64,000 nucleotides of DNA from Thermohalobaculum sp039033215 (GCA_039033215.1 JBCCDA010000005.1:1-64000), one strand, 5' to 3'; shown: positions 1-8,488, numbered from the stretch's first letter. The notes: a model not told the origin generated them from the sequence alone. Numbers and translations are program-made.

Positions 1-297
1 CAACTTGCGCCACACTATAGCCATCTGGGCCGCCCTTCGATTGATCCGGAGCTGATCGTGCGGATTTTGGTCATTAGCTATGTTCTAGGCATCCGATCTG
101 AGAGACGCCTGTGTGATGAAGTTCACCTGAACCTGGCGTATCGGTGGTTCTGTCGTCTTGGCATTGAGGGCAAAGTACCGGATCACAGCACCTTCTCAAA
201 ATATCGCCACGGCAAATTCCGGGACAGCGATTTGCTCCGGTCAGTGTTCGAAGCCACCGTTGCCCGCTGTATTTCTGAAGGTCTTGTCGGCGGCGCC
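1..297 (+). pseudogene. IS1182-family transposase, N-terminal remnant
   Basis: The first frame is open from the window edge and reads like the N-terminal part of IS1182-type transposases: HLGRPSIDPELIVRIL, then SERRLCDEVHLNLAYRWF, then PDHSTFSKYRHGKF. These are the DUF772-like DNA-binding segments that precede the DDE domain. Homology stops at about base 295, just after GLVGG; the frame then continues as unrelated sequence to a stop at 417. The DDE catalytic part is missing, so the copy is inactive. The beginning lies left of the window. No terminal inverted repeat can be identified. It is probably an old insertion remnant next to sspB. Confidence 0.75.
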
Positions 298-413
298 GGT
301 CGGACGGCGCTTCGCACCTCCCTTTGCCGAATTGTAACCGGGTTCCCTTCTAGCTCTTTCGTGCCGAGACGAATCGGTTATGGTCCGGAAAGGCCCAGAA
401 AGGCAGCGCTGGA

Positions 414-896
414 ATGAACGACCGCAACGGTCTCGACTATGGCTTTATGATGCAGCGTGCGATGCGCGGTGTCATGGCGGATGCTTTGGGGGCGGTCGCG
501 GAGTCAGGTCTCCCCGGCGAACACCACTTCTACATCACGTTCGAGACGGCGCATCCCGGGGTCGATATCCCGATCTGGCTGCGTGAGACTTATCCCGATG
601 AGATGACCGTGGTTCTCCAGGAATGGTTTGCAGACCTGACGGTCACTTCCGACCGCTTTTCGGTGACGCTGAACTTCTCTGATCAACCTCAAAGCCTCGT
701 GATCCCATTCGCCGCGGTGAAGACCTTTGTCGATCCGTCAGTGAAGTTCGGTTTGAAGTTCGATGGCCACGACCCGGACGAGCACGAGCCGGACCTCGAA
801 CCTGATGATTCGCCTTCCGGCCCGCGTGACCCGCAGCACGGAGGGACCGATACCGGAGCAGATGTCGTCAGCCTGGACCGCTTCCGGAAATCCTAG
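414..896 (+). CDS. sspB: SspB-type ClpXP adaptor (alphaproteobacterial form)
   Basis: 160 aa. SspB delivers ssrA-tagged and other substrates to the ClpXP protease in the cytoplasm. The N-terminal substrate-binding fold is recognisable from DYGFMMQRAMRG (about residues 8-19), HHFYITFETAHPGV, YPDEMTVVLQEW and FVDPSVKFGL. An acidic, proline-rich linker (about 115-150) follows, then a short C-terminal segment VVSLDRFRKS matching the ClpX-binding (XB) tail. Length and order suit the alphaproteobacterial family. The neighbourhood sspB - fumC - DUF4169 - RHH is typical of Rhodobacterales. ATG 414 places the start at the usual N-terminus of the family. The IS remnant upstream may have replaced part of the original promoter region. 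Confidence 0.9.
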   Translation: MNDRNGLDYGFMMQRAMRGVMADALGAVAESGLPGEHHFYITFETAHPGVDIPIWLRETYPDEMTVVLQEWFADLTVTSDRFSVTLNFSDQPQSLVIPFAAVKTFVDPSVKFGLKFDGHDPDEHEPDLEPDDSPSGPRDPQHGGTDTGADVVSLDRFRKS

Positions 897-964
897 CTCG
901 TATTAAGACTCTGAACACCGATGGGTTCGTACTCTATCGCTGTGTCAGAGGAGGCGCCACAGCG

Positions 965-1387
965 ATGGTCTATCAAGTCGCTTACATCAGTTTTCTAGAA
1001 GTCGACGACTTCGCGAGCGAAGTGGATAGGATCCTATCGACGGCCCGTCGTCGAAATGCCGCGGAGAACATTACCGGCATACTGATCCATGTGCGCGGCA
1101 TGTTCATGCAGGTGCTCGAAGGCGATGCTGCGGCAGTTAAGTCCACGATGTCGCGGATTGCAGCCGACAAGCGTCACTCCCGGATCACAACCGTGCTGGA
1201 GCGAGAGGTCGAGGAGCGAAAGTTCGGGGGGTGGAACATGGGCTGGTGCAATGCACCGGACGACCACCCGGCGGCTGATGAGCTTCAACGCCTTGGAGAT
1301 CCCGCAAACCACCGCTCCGGGCCGAACGCCACCTACACGCCGTTGGAGGACGTCCTGGAGGCGTTCTTCACGCTCACCCGCGCCTGA
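965..1387 (+). CDS. BLUF-domain blue-light (FAD) sensor protein
   Basis: 140 aa, essentially one BLUF domain (about residues 1-95) plus a short C-terminal extension. BLUF domains bind FAD and change hydrogen bonding on blue light; short ones act through partner proteins. All key positions can be aligned with AppA: Tyr7 (AppA Tyr21), Asn31 (Asn45), Gln49 (Gln63) in FMQVLEG, Trp90 (Trp104) and Met92 (Met106), with exact spacing. The flavin-binding and photoactive machinery therefore appears intact. The start is supported by a GAGGAGG motif at 949-955. No effector domain is fused, and the adjacent genes (sspB, fumC) are not an obvious output, so the partner is unknown. Confidence 0.9.
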   Translation: MVYQVAYISFLEVDDFASEVDRILSTARRRNAAENITGILIHVRGMFMQVLEGDAAAVKSTMSRIAADKRHSRITTVLEREVEERKFGGWNMGWCNAPDDHPAADELQRLGDPANHRSGPNATYTPLEDVLEAFFTLTRA

Positions 1388-1477
1388 TATCGGGCGCCGG
1401 CACGCCAATTGACGGCTCGCGGCACCAAACGCTATAGCCGGATCTCACCCCGCCGCGCCGTCGAAGGAATCGAGCCT

Positions 1478-2869
1478 ATGGCCAAGACCCGCACTGAAAC
1501 CGACAGCTTTGGTCCGCTCAAAGTGCCTGCAGACCGATACTGGGGTGCTCAGACGCAGCGCTCCCTGAAGAACTTTCCGATCGGTTGGGAAACGCAGCCA
1601 AAGGCGCTTGTCCGCGCGCTGGGCGTGATCAAGCAAGCGGCGGCAGAGACGAATCTTAAGATGGGTGATCTCGACAAGAAGGTGGGCAAGGCAATCGTGA
1701 AGGCAGCCTCTGAAGTCGCACAGGGCAAGCTGGACGACCACTTCCCGCTGGTCGTCTGGCAGACCGGTTCAGGCACGCAATCCATCATGAACGCGAACGA
1801 AGTGATCGCGAACCGGGCGATTGAGATTATGGGCGGAGAGATCGGGTCGAAAGAGCCGGTGCACCCCAACGATCACGTGAATCGCTCTCAATCATCGAAC
1901 GACACGTTTCCAACCGCAATGCATATCGCGGCGGCGACCACTGCGACCGAGGTGTTGATCCCGGGGCTTGAGAAGCTCCACGAAGCACTCGAAGCGAAAG
2001 CGAAGGCCTTCAAGCAGATCATCAAGATCGGGCGGACGCACACGCAGGATGCAACGCCGATGACCCTGGGCCAGGAGTTCGGCGGATACGCGTTTCAGGT
2101 CAAGCAAGGGATCGCACGCGTCAAAGGGGCGTTGAAGAATGTCTACCCCCTCGCCCAGGGCGGGACGGCGGTGGGCACCGGGCTGAACACCAAGAAGGGC
2201 TTTGACAAGGCGGTCGCGAGCCAGATCGCCAAGATCACGGGACTGCCGTTCAAGACCGCGCCCAACAAGTTCGAGGCGCTTGCAGCGCATGATGCCATTG
2301 TCGAGATGTCCGGGGCCGTGAAGACCGTGGCGGTGTCACTCTTCAAGATTGCCAATGACATCCGGCTACTGGGCTCGGGTCCGCGTTGTGGTTTAGGGGA
2401 ACTCCTGCTTCCGGAGAATGAACCGGGTTCGTCGATCATGCCCGGCAAGGTGAATCCGACGCAGTGCGAGGCGCTGACTCAGGTCTGTGCGCATGTGATG
2501 GGCAACGACGCCGCCATCGGGTTCGCGGGCAGCCAGGGACACTTCGAGCTGAACGTCTACAAACCGATGATGATTTACAATCTCCTGCAGTCGATGCAGT
2601 TGCTCGGCGACGCGTCCGTGGCATTCACGGACAACTGCGTCGCAGGCATCGAAGCGGATGAGGACAGGATTTCGACCCTGATGTGGGAGAGCCTTATGCT
2701 CGTCACAGCTCTGGCACCCGAGATCGGCTACGATAACGCGACCAAGGTCGCCAAGACCGCGCACAAGAACCGCACCACTCTCAAGGAGGAAGCCATCAAG
2801 CTCGGCTTCTGTGACGAGGCGACGTTCGACCGCGTGGTTCAGCCTAAGAAGATGATCGGACCGAGCTAG
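1478..2869 (+). CDS. fumC: Fumarate hydratase class II
   Basis: 463 aa, the usual length of class II (iron-independent) fumarase, which interconverts fumarate and malate in the TCA cycle as a homotetramer. The superfamily signature GSSIMPGKVNPTQ is present, as are GSGTQSIMNANEVIANRA, the GRTHTQDATPMTLGQE segment with the active-site histidine, and NDHVNRSQSSNDTFPTAMH. The open frame extends upstream to 1409, but ATG 1478 (MAKTRTETDSFG) is the family N-terminus and has GAAGGA about 10 nt before it. Its 3' end overlaps the convergent membrane-protein gene by 26 nt. Highly certain. Confidence 0.97.
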   Translation: MAKTRTETDSFGPLKVPADRYWGAQTQRSLKNFPIGWETQPKALVRALGVIKQAAAETNLKMGDLDKKVGKAIVKAASEVAQGKLDDHFPLVVWQTGSGTQSIMNANEVIANRAIEIMGGEIGSKEPVHPNDHVNRSQSSNDTFPTAMHIAAATTATEVLIPGLEKLHEALEAKAKAFKQIIKIGRTHTQDATPMTLGQEFGGYAFQVKQGIARVKGALKNVYPLAQGGTAVGTGLNTKKGFDKAVASQIAKITGLPFKTAPNKFEALAAHDAIVEMSGAVKTVAVSLFKIANDIRLLGSGPRCGLGELLLPENEPGSSIMPGKVNPTQCEALTQVCAHVMGNDAAIGFAGSQGHFELNVYKPMMIYNLLQSMQLLGDASVAFTDNCVAGIEADEDRISTLMWESLMLVTALAPEIGYDNATKVAKTAHKNRTTLKEEAIKLGFCDEATFDRVVQPKKMIGPS

Positions 2870-3302
2870 GCCGGTCCTCCGTCCGCTCCTGCCCGGCGAT
2901 GCACCCGACCAATGCAGGAATGGTCATCGATGTCGCCTCGACGATCCAGAAGCCGCTGATGCCGCGCGCTGACAGGTATGCGGGCCATCCCCATGGCGTC
3001 GTCCCGAAGAACGTCATCAGCTCGGTCGGGCCGCCAACGATCGTTGCCCAAGCCGCCCATCGCACGACGAAGAACACGCATCCCATAGCGAGGCCGGTAG
3101 CAAGTGCTGCGAGCACGCTGCGGCGTGCAGACACCACGCCAGCGATGATCATCATGACTGCCCCGGCAACCCCCACCCCGATCTTGACCCCGAGATAGTC
3201 GAAACTCGCCGCCATCGTCCCATGCACCAGACCGACGACCGACGCCAAAGCCAGTGCAATCGCTGCACCACGTGCACCGTATGCTCGGTTGAGTGAGGCC
3301 AT
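2844..3302 (-). CDS. Small integral membrane protein, family not recognised
   Basis: 152 aa with about four hydrophobic segments (roughly residues 10-30, 38-60, 63-85 and 118-138). No catalytic motif, cofactor site or signature is recognised. The hydrophobic pattern and normal codon use make it a likely real inner-membrane protein. The stop lies inside the 3' end of fumC on the opposite strand (26-nt convergent overlap). The start is ATG at 3302; the gene is divergent from DUF4169, with about 60 bp between the two starts. Function unknown. The other frames here give no better candidate. Confidence 0.6.
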   Translation of the reverse strand: MASLNRAYGARGAAIALALASVVGLVHGTMAASFDYLGVKIGVGVAGAVMMIIAGVVSARRSVLAALATGLAMGCVFFVVRWAAWATIVGGPTELMTFFGTTPWGWPAYLSARGISGFWIVEATSMTIPALVGCIAGQERTEDRPSSVRSSS

Positions 3303-3361
3303 CTCCCGCCAATCCAGTATGAGCCCTTGACGCCACAGTGCCGCCGCAGGATGGATGATGC

Positions 3362-3562
3362 ATGAACAACCGCATCGTCAACCTGAAGACCGCTAGGAAG
3401 CAGAAGGCCCGAGTCGCAAAACGGGCCGCCGGCACCTCCAATTCTGCGAAGCATGGACGCACGAAGGCGGAACGAGCAACAGCCGATCTTGAACAGACGC
3501 GGGCCGAGGCGGCGCTGGATGGCCACCGTCTGGATAACGAGCACCCGGGCGATGAGTGGTGA
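3362..3562 (+). CDS. DUF4169 family protein
   Basis: 66 aa, highly charged and Lys/Arg-rich at the N-terminus (MNNRIVNLKTARKQKARVAK), followed by helical segments including TKAERATADLEQTRAEAALDG. This is the DUF4169 pattern, a small cytosolic protein known from Rhodobacterales and relatives, where it sits between fumC and a ribbon-helix-helix gene as here. Its stop overlaps the start of the RHH gene by 11 nt, so the two are probably translationally coupled. Biochemical role unknown. The nucleic-acid-like charge pattern is suggestive only. Confidence 0.8.
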   Translation: MNNRIVNLKTARKQKARVAKRAAGTSNSAKHGRTKAERATADLEQTRAEAALDGHRLDNEHPGDEW

Positions 3563-3776
3563 CCGGCCGGTCAAACGCTCGCTGACACTTCAGGGCCACC
3601 GCACTTCCGTCAGCCTCGAGGCCGCGTTTTGGACAGAGTTCCGTCGTCTGGCAGCGACGCGCGACATGTCTATCAATGCTCTCGCAAGTGAGCTTGATCA
3701 AACGCGCACACCGCCAGCATCACTTGCATCCGCGATCCGCCTGTTTGTGCTGCAAGAGCTGAAATCGGGACGCTAG
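3552..3776 (+). CDS. Ribbon-helix-helix (RHH) domain protein
   Basis: 74 aa. VKRSLTLQGHRTSVSLEAAF forms the strand and first helix, and WTEFRRLAATRDMSINALAS the helices of a ribbon-helix-helix DNA-binding fold (RHH_4 type), ending in ASAIRLFVLQEL. Such small proteins are dimeric repressors or antitoxin-like, but this one has no toxin partner; it pairs with DUF4169 in Rhodobacterales genomes. ATG 3552 is chosen over the longer upstream frame because MSGDRPVKRS is the family N-terminus and it overlaps the DUF4169 stop by 11 nt. The stop overlaps the convergent P450 stop by 4 nt. Target DNA unknown. Confidence 0.8.
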   Translation: MSGDRPVKRSLTLQGHRTSVSLEAAFWTEFRRLAATRDMSINALASELDQTRTPPASLASAIRLFVLQELKSGR

Positions 3777-5188
3777 CGCCGCTCGATCGTCAACCAGATA
3801 CCATTGTCCGAGCGAACCGTGAGCTGCGCGGTCGGCACCGGAATCCGGTTGGCGACCGGACGAATCTGATACCGCGCCGCGATCATGCCAAGCATCAGGA
3901 CGCCTTCTTGCATGGCGAACCCTGCCCCGGTGCAGACGCGCGGCCCGGCCGAAAACGGCAAGAACGCATCCCGGGCGCAACGCCGTCCCTCCTCGGTCTG
4001 CCATCGGTCCGGGTCGAAATCGTGCGGGCGATCCCAGATCCGCTCATGGCGGCCAAGATGCCACGGCGATATGACGACGGGCGACCCTGGAGGTATCTGC
4101 TTGTCGCGCATCTCCTCGGGGCATGTCGTCTCGCGGATCATCATAGGGACCGGTGGATAGAGGCGCAGGGTTTCACGGAAGACATCGCGGGTGAAGCTGA
4201 GGCTCCTGAGGTCGGACAGCGTTGGGCGCGAGGCAAAAACTGGCGCAGCCTCCGCATAGAGCCGCTCCTGTACGTCCGGCGAACTGGCGATGAGGTAGAG
4301 AGCCCAGGCGAGAGCGGACGCAGAGGTCTCATGCCCCGCCAGAAAGAAGATCGCCAGCTGATCAGCCATCTCGCGCTCTCCGAACATGTCGCCGGTGACC
4401 GGATCACGCGTTGTCATGATTGCGGTGGCAAGATCGCACGGCGCGTTGCCAGCCTCGATTTCGCGGCGGCGGTGCTCGACAAACTCCCGAAGCAGGTGGC
4501 GGATCTCGCGGGCAGCGCGCCGCTTGAGCCAGCGTTTAGGACCCACCCGGGGAAACCATGCGGGAGTGCGCATGAGATCCGCGGGCGAGAGCATCGGTGC
4601 AGCTTGCTGGTATCGACGAAAGGCGCTGAAGACCCGGCGCGCCGTATCCGATGTAATGGGCTGGGAGAATAGTGTCCGGAAAATGACATCGGCAGCGGCG
4701 TGCGATGCCTCGAACTCCATTTCCACCGGCGTGCCGTCCGCCTGCGCCGACAAGCGGTTCGACATCTCTTCCGCGGCATCCAGCATCGGATTGAACGTCT
4801 CGCGCAGACGTCCACCCTCAAAGCTCGGGTCAATGATCCGTCGCTGACGCTCCCACGTCTCTCCGTTGGTCACGAAGACGCTGTCACCTAGCAGATCGCC
4901 CAAGATTGCCCGCACAACACCGGATTTCGGGAAGTCCTTTGGCCGGTCCACCAACACCCGGCGGACCAGATCCGGTTGGTTCGGCATGTAAGAATTGTAC
5001 CATGGGGTGCGGGCCTCAGCGAGCCACGCCCGATAGAGCCGAGGTGACAGCGCCGCGAACAAGTTGCGCCGCGCGCGAGCCCAGATCTGCAGGAACCAGA
5101 GCCCATCGGGGCGTGACGGAGGCATCGGCGGTCGAAAGCACGGACGAGAAGGCGCATCCTTCAGACGTCCAAAGCGTGAACCATCCAC
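3773..5188 (-). CDS. Cytochrome P450
   Basis: 471 aa if the GTG at 5188 is used; an internal ATG at 5125 is the alternative. Haem monooxygenase. The I-helix oxygen-binding motif AGHETSA, the K-helix ExxR (FRETLRLYPP) and the haem loop FSAGPRVCTG with the axial Cys (about residue 419) are all present. PPSRPDGLW near the N-terminus and NGETWERQRRIIDPSFEGG resemble roseobacter P450s of unknown substrate. No transmembrane anchor, so probably soluble and dependent on a separate redox partner, which is not in the window. The upstream hydrolase-like gene ends 3 nt before this start, so the two are co-transcribed and may act on the same lipophilic substrate (inference). Confidence 0.9.
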   Translation of the reverse strand: MDGSRFGRLKDAPSRPCFRPPMPPSRPDGLWFLQIWARARRNLFAALSPRLYRAWLAEARTPWYNSYMPNQPDLVRRVLVDRPKDFPKSGVVRAILGDLLGDSVFVTNGETWERQRRIIDPSFEGGRLRETFNPMLDAAEEMSNRLSAQADGTPVEMEFEASHAAADVIFRTLFSQPITSDTARRVFSAFRRYQQAAPMLSPADLMRTPAWFPRVGPKRWLKRRAAREIRHLLREFVEHRRREIEAGNAPCDLATAIMTTRDPVTGDMFGEREMADQLAIFFLAGHETSASALAWALYLIASSPDVQERLYAEAAPVFASRPTLSDLRSLSFTRDVFRETLRLYPPVPMMIRETTCPEEMRDKQIPPGSPVVISPWHLGRHERIWDRPHDFDPDRWQTEEGRRCARDAFLPFSAGPRVCTGAGFAMQEGVLMLGMIAARYQIRPVANRIPVPTAQLTVRSDNGIWLTIERR

Positions 5189-5191
5189 CGT

Positions 5192-6499
5192 TCAACCAGC
5201 GTGCAGTGACGGAGAAACGGGGGCAGCCAGCATGGACGGCGAACAGTCCCGTCCAGCATAGCGCGTGGCCAGGGCGAGCGGCCCGGACGTTATCTCGAAG
5301 TAGTCGAACGCATCTGGCTTTGCGAAAGCACAGAGATATTGAAAGTGCATCCGGAGAAAGCGCCAGCGATTGCGGCGCAGGAGTGCTGGATCCATCGTGC
5401 ACCGGAAGGCGGCAGACACTACCAGCGGATTCAACGCCGTCGCTGGCCGACCTCCGACACGGCAGTTTGCCGCCGGGTCAGTCAATGCGAAGCACGCCCC
5501 GTCACCGGGTGCTGTCACGTCCAGCCAAAAAACGCGCGGCTCATCGGCCAGCAGGGCGAGATCGGCCCGAAGGTCATGTGCTTCAGGCAGAAAGCTGATC
5601 ATTGCGATGCTCTGGCCCAGGGTAACCAACCCAACATGTGGCCCATCCGGAACGCCGTGCCGGCGGATCATCCTCGCAAGTGCGCTCACACCCAACTGCG
5701 CGCCCGAGGAATGGCCGACCACAAGTACTTCGTCATACTGTCCGGAGGTGGCCGCATAATGGATCCGCTCGGCGAAGTGATCGAGCCGATCGCTCAACAC
5801 CTCGGGATACTGCCCGTTACCGGCTGCGGTGTACCCAAGGTCGTTGACCATGAAGTAGATCATCAACTGTTCTTCGAAGATGCGCGTGCAAAGCATGGCC
5901 GCCGTCCCGGCAACGAGACCTGTGCCGGCCGCAAGCCAAACGGGCCCGCCGAGCCCGGCACCTACAATCAGCCCCGCCGAAGAGCCGATCAGGCCAGCGT
6001 AGAGCAGATAGAACATCATCAGGAAAGCTGGGACGAGACCTGCCACAAGCGGACCGGACCTAAGCCGCCACATCGACTGGATCGCGCCGGAGGTCAGATA
6101 GCACCAGAGCGTTCGGAACATCAGCGCATAGACATAGACCAGGCTGGGACGGAACGAGTGGCGGACGATGTCGTCCCAGCCCAGAAACTCGAACTCGGCT
6201 TCCGAGCGCAGGCCACTACGGTGGTGCGTGGCGCGCCAGCGGAAGGCGCCGCAGTCGGTCCTTGGAAGGCCAGAAACATCGACCGTGTATCCCGACACCG
6301 CAGCTTGCGTCGGTCCCTCTTTGCGATAGAGCTCACGATAGCGGCGTGGACCAAGCGGATCAAAACCAGAGACGTAGAAGACCTTGCGACGGGCAACGTC
6401 CTGACGCACGAAACGCGCGTGATCGAGCTTGTGTCCGCCCAGCAGTTCTGTGCCCAGCGAGATGTTCACGTCGGTGCCTACTCCCCTTGCTGTCCCCAC
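5192..6499 (-). CDS. Membrane-associated alpha/beta-hydrolase-like protein
   Basis: 435 aa from the GTG at 6499; a GTG about ten codons later is also possible, so the start is uncertain. The conserved core includes VFYVSGFDPLGPRRYRELY (about 40-58), two or three hydrophobic segments between about 118 and 205 that look membrane-spanning, and EVLVVGHSSGAQLG with the nucleophile-elbow GxSxG (Ser about 264), typical of serine hydrolases/lipases. A downstream DVTAPGDG segment could supply the acid, but the triad cannot be assigned with certainty. It is the promoter-proximal gene of a two-gene operon with the P450. Substrate unknown; a lipid or ester is plausible. I do not recognise a named family. 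Confidence 0.65.
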   Translation of the reverse strand: MGTARGVGTDVNISLGTELLGGHKLDHARFVRQDVARRKVFYVSGFDPLGPRRYRELYRKEGPTQAAVSGYTVDVSGLPRTDCGAFRWRATHHRSGLRSEAEFEFLGWDDIVRHSFRPSLVYVYALMFRTLWCYLTSGAIQSMWRLRSGPLVAGLVPAFLMMFYLLYAGLIGSSAGLIVGAGLGGPVWLAAGTGLVAGTAAMLCTRIFEEQLMIYFMVNDLGYTAAGNGQYPEVLSDRLDHFAERIHYAATSGQYDEVLVVGHSSGAQLGVSALARMIRRHGVPDGPHVGLVTLGQSIAMISFLPEAHDLRADLALLADEPRVFWLDVTAPGDGACFALTDPAANCRVGGRPATALNPLVVSAAFRCTMDPALLRRNRWRFLRMHFQYLCAFAKPDAFDYFEITSGPLALATRYAGRDCSPSMLAAPVSPSLHAG

Positions 6500-6547
6500 A
6501 GCCTAAGCGGATAACGTTACTGATTTGCTCGTAACTAGAGCCGACAA

Positions 6548-7483
6548 TCAACCAATAGTTGCGAGTGCGGGAAATGTCTCGATGAGCAGATAGGCCAAAC
6601 GTTCGAAATCGCCAGAAACCATCATGACGCCGACCAGAATCAGCATGGCGCCCATGCCGCGTTCGACCGTACCGACGTGACGCCGGAACCCCCGTGCCCA
6701 AGTGAGGAACGGGCCGAGGAACATGGCCCCGATCAAAAACGGCACACCGAGCCCCAGCGCGTAGAACCCCAAGAGAACAGCCCCACCGGTTATGCTGTCA
6801 CTCTGGCTCGCGAAGGTGAGGATCGTGCCGAGGATCGGGCCAAGACACGGCGTCCAGCCGAACGCAAACGCCATGCCGATCAGGAAACTTGCCCCGGCCG
6901 ACCCCGCCTTCCGTGGTCCCTCGAACCGTGCCTCACGGTTCAGGATCGGGATCTTTTCCCAGCCCGTGGCCCAAAGCGCGGTGCCAGCTACCGCCAGACC
7001 GACGAGCCCCGGCCAAACAGCTTCGGCACGTTCGAGCACCGGCTGGCCCATCGCGAGCCAGAACGCGAGCAGCAAGACCAGCACCCCGCCCGTGATCGCA
7101 AGGGCTGCACGAAGCCCCCAGAAATGGATCCCGAAGATGAAGATCAGCACGCCGGAAATCATGCCCAGCCAGTGCTTGTTGTCGAGAAAGACGTTGCCCG
7201 CCGTCGCCATCCCGATGCCCAGAAGCACGAAGACCGTGCCCAGCCCAAGGACGAAGAAGACAGCGGCGAGCATGATGCGCCGTTGCGCAGCCTTGTCGAT
7301 CTGATCCCCCTCGCCGGACACACGGTCGAGCGTGGTTCCCCCCAGGTACGCGAGATAGGGCGGCGCCATGGGCAAGACGCACGGGCTCGCGAAGCTGAGC
7401 AACCCGAACAGGAACGCAAAAGCAATCCCGATCAGACTGCCCGAGCGGATGGCCTCGATCCCAAGATCCTGCAGCGCTTCCAT
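6548..7483 (-). CDS. ccdA: CcdA/SoxV-type thiol-disulfide transport protein
   Basis: 311 aa polytopic membrane protein that moves reducing equivalents from cytoplasmic thioredoxin to periplasmic targets. The two redox-active Cys are in family context: SFASPCVLPMAP (Cys35) and GWTPCLGPILG (Cys213). Usual CcdA proteins are about 240 aa; here an extra, mostly hydrophobic stretch of roughly 60 residues (about 125-190) lies between the halves. The start ATG 7483 (MEALQDLG) is used; the longer open frame upstream is a shadow of soxX. It lies 95 bp downstream of soxX on the same strand, which suggests a SoxV-like role in reducing Sox-pathway or cytochrome components (inference). Confidence 0.88.
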   Translation of the reverse strand: MEALQDLGIEAIRSGSLIGIAFAFLFGLLSFASPCVLPMAPPYLAYLGGTTLDRVSGEGDQIDKAAQRRIMLAAVFFVLGLGTVFVLLGIGMATAGNVFLDNKHWLGMISGVLIFIFGIHFWGLRAALAITGGVLVLLLAFWLAMGQPVLERAEAVWPGLVGLAVAGTALWATGWEKIPILNREARFEGPRKAGSAGASFLIGMAFAFGWTPCLGPILGTILTFASQSDSITGGAVLLGFYALGLGVPFLIGAMFLGPFLTWARGFRRHVGTVERGMGAMLILVGVMMVSGDFERLAYLLIETFPALATIG

Positions 7484-7578
7484 GTCGTCCCGATTTACCC
7501 TGTGCCGTGCCACATGTCGCAAACGCGTCTTAACGCCGAAACCCCTATACACGAGGACGTGAGGGCCGGGCGCTGCGG

Positions 7579-8025
7579 CTACTGCGCGCGCTGCTCCATC
7601 AGATAGGCGACGAGGTGCTCGATCTCGCGCGCCGTCAGCCGTGGCATGCCAAAACGGGGATCTTCCGGTTCCATCCGCTGCCCCGCGGAATAGTAACCGG
7701 GCATCGTGGTCTCGGGCGCCAACACCCGGGGCGCCACGATCCAGAGCCTGATGGCGCCTTCGTTCAACCGCGCGCCGACACCTGACAGAGAAGGCGCGGC
7801 CTCTCCAGCCGCTGCCTGCGCCCCGGGTCCGCTGGGCGAGCCGTGACAACCGGAGCACCCGGTCGCCGCCATATCGAAGTAGAGAACCCTGCCATCTTCC
7901 GCACTCCCCGGTGTGCCGGTCAAACTGTCCGGGATCTCCGAGCCATCGACGATCGTGTAAGCAACAGGCTCCGCAACGGCGGGCATGGCCAGAAAGACGG
8001 CGATCAGGGCGGCTGCAAATCGCAT
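7579..8025 (-). CDS. soxX: SoxX-like monohaem c-type cytochrome
   Basis: 148 aa, exported. The signal peptide at residues 1-18 ends AMPAVA, before EPVAYTIVDG. One haem c site, CSGCH (Cys57, Cys60, His61); the likely distal ligand is Met108 in ETTMPGYY. The segment IPDSLTGTPGSAEDGR and the C-terminal LTAREIEHLVAYLM match SoxX, the small subunit of the SoxAX cytochrome that joins thiosulfate to SoxYZ. The start is ATG 8025 rather than the longer frame, because it begins the signal peptide. No soxA, soxYZ or soxB is in the window, so this copy is detached from a complete sox operon. It is divergent from tusA with 73 bp between. Confidence 0.8.
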   Translation of the reverse strand: MRFAAALIAVFLAMPAVAEPVAYTIVDGSEIPDSLTGTPGSAEDGRVLYFDMAATGCSGCHGSPSGPGAQAAAGEAAPSLSGVGARLNEGAIRLWIVAPRVLAPETTMPGYYSAGQRMEPEDPRFGMPRLTAREIEHLVAYLMEQRAQ

Positions 8026-8098
8026 GGCGGCGGGGGTAGCCCCGTGTCCCCGACGATGCAAGCTTGCAGCGGATCATTCGGGCCGCTAGCTGGATGGC

Positions 8099-8344
8099 AT
8101 GACCGAGACCCCGACCCCGGACGCCGAGATCGACACCTGCGGGCTGCTTTGCCCTCTGCCCGTCCTGAAGGCGCGCAAGCGACTGCAGGCCATGTCAGAG
8201 GGGGCCGTCCTGCTGATGCGCGCGGACGATCCGGCAGCCCGGGTGGACGTGCCCCACTTCTGTCTGGAACAGGGCCACACGCTGGTGTGTGAGGCCGATC
8301 TGGAAGGCGGGGTGCTGGAGTTCGTCATCCGAAAGGGCGGCTGA
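8099..8344 (+). CDS. tusA: TusA-family sulfurtransferase
   Basis: 81 aa, a single TusA/SirA-like domain. The signature DTCGLLCPLPVLKARKRL holds the CPxP motif with the sulfur-carrying Cys18. TusA-like proteins carry persulfide sulfur in the cytoplasm for tRNA thiolation, molybdenum-cofactor work or sulfur oxidation. Transcribed away from soxX and ccdA, so the pair may share a control region and a role in sulfur metabolism. The length is normal and the protein complete. Which acceptor it serves cannot be told from the sequence. Confidence 0.9.
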   Translation: MTETPTPDAEIDTCGLLCPLPVLKARKRLQAMSEGAVLLMRADDPAARVDVPHFCLEQGHTLVCEADLEGGVLEFVIRKGG

Positions 8345-8488
8345 GCCGCCGACCCGTCCCTGACACTGAAATACGTCCCGGCGTCGTGAAATCGCCTCCG
8401 CAAGCCCCTATCTGAGTTCCCGGGGGTGCTGGCGGAGCGCAAACAAGCGCGGTATGGTGGCGTGCAGTTGAGTAGCAGCGGGGGGTCC

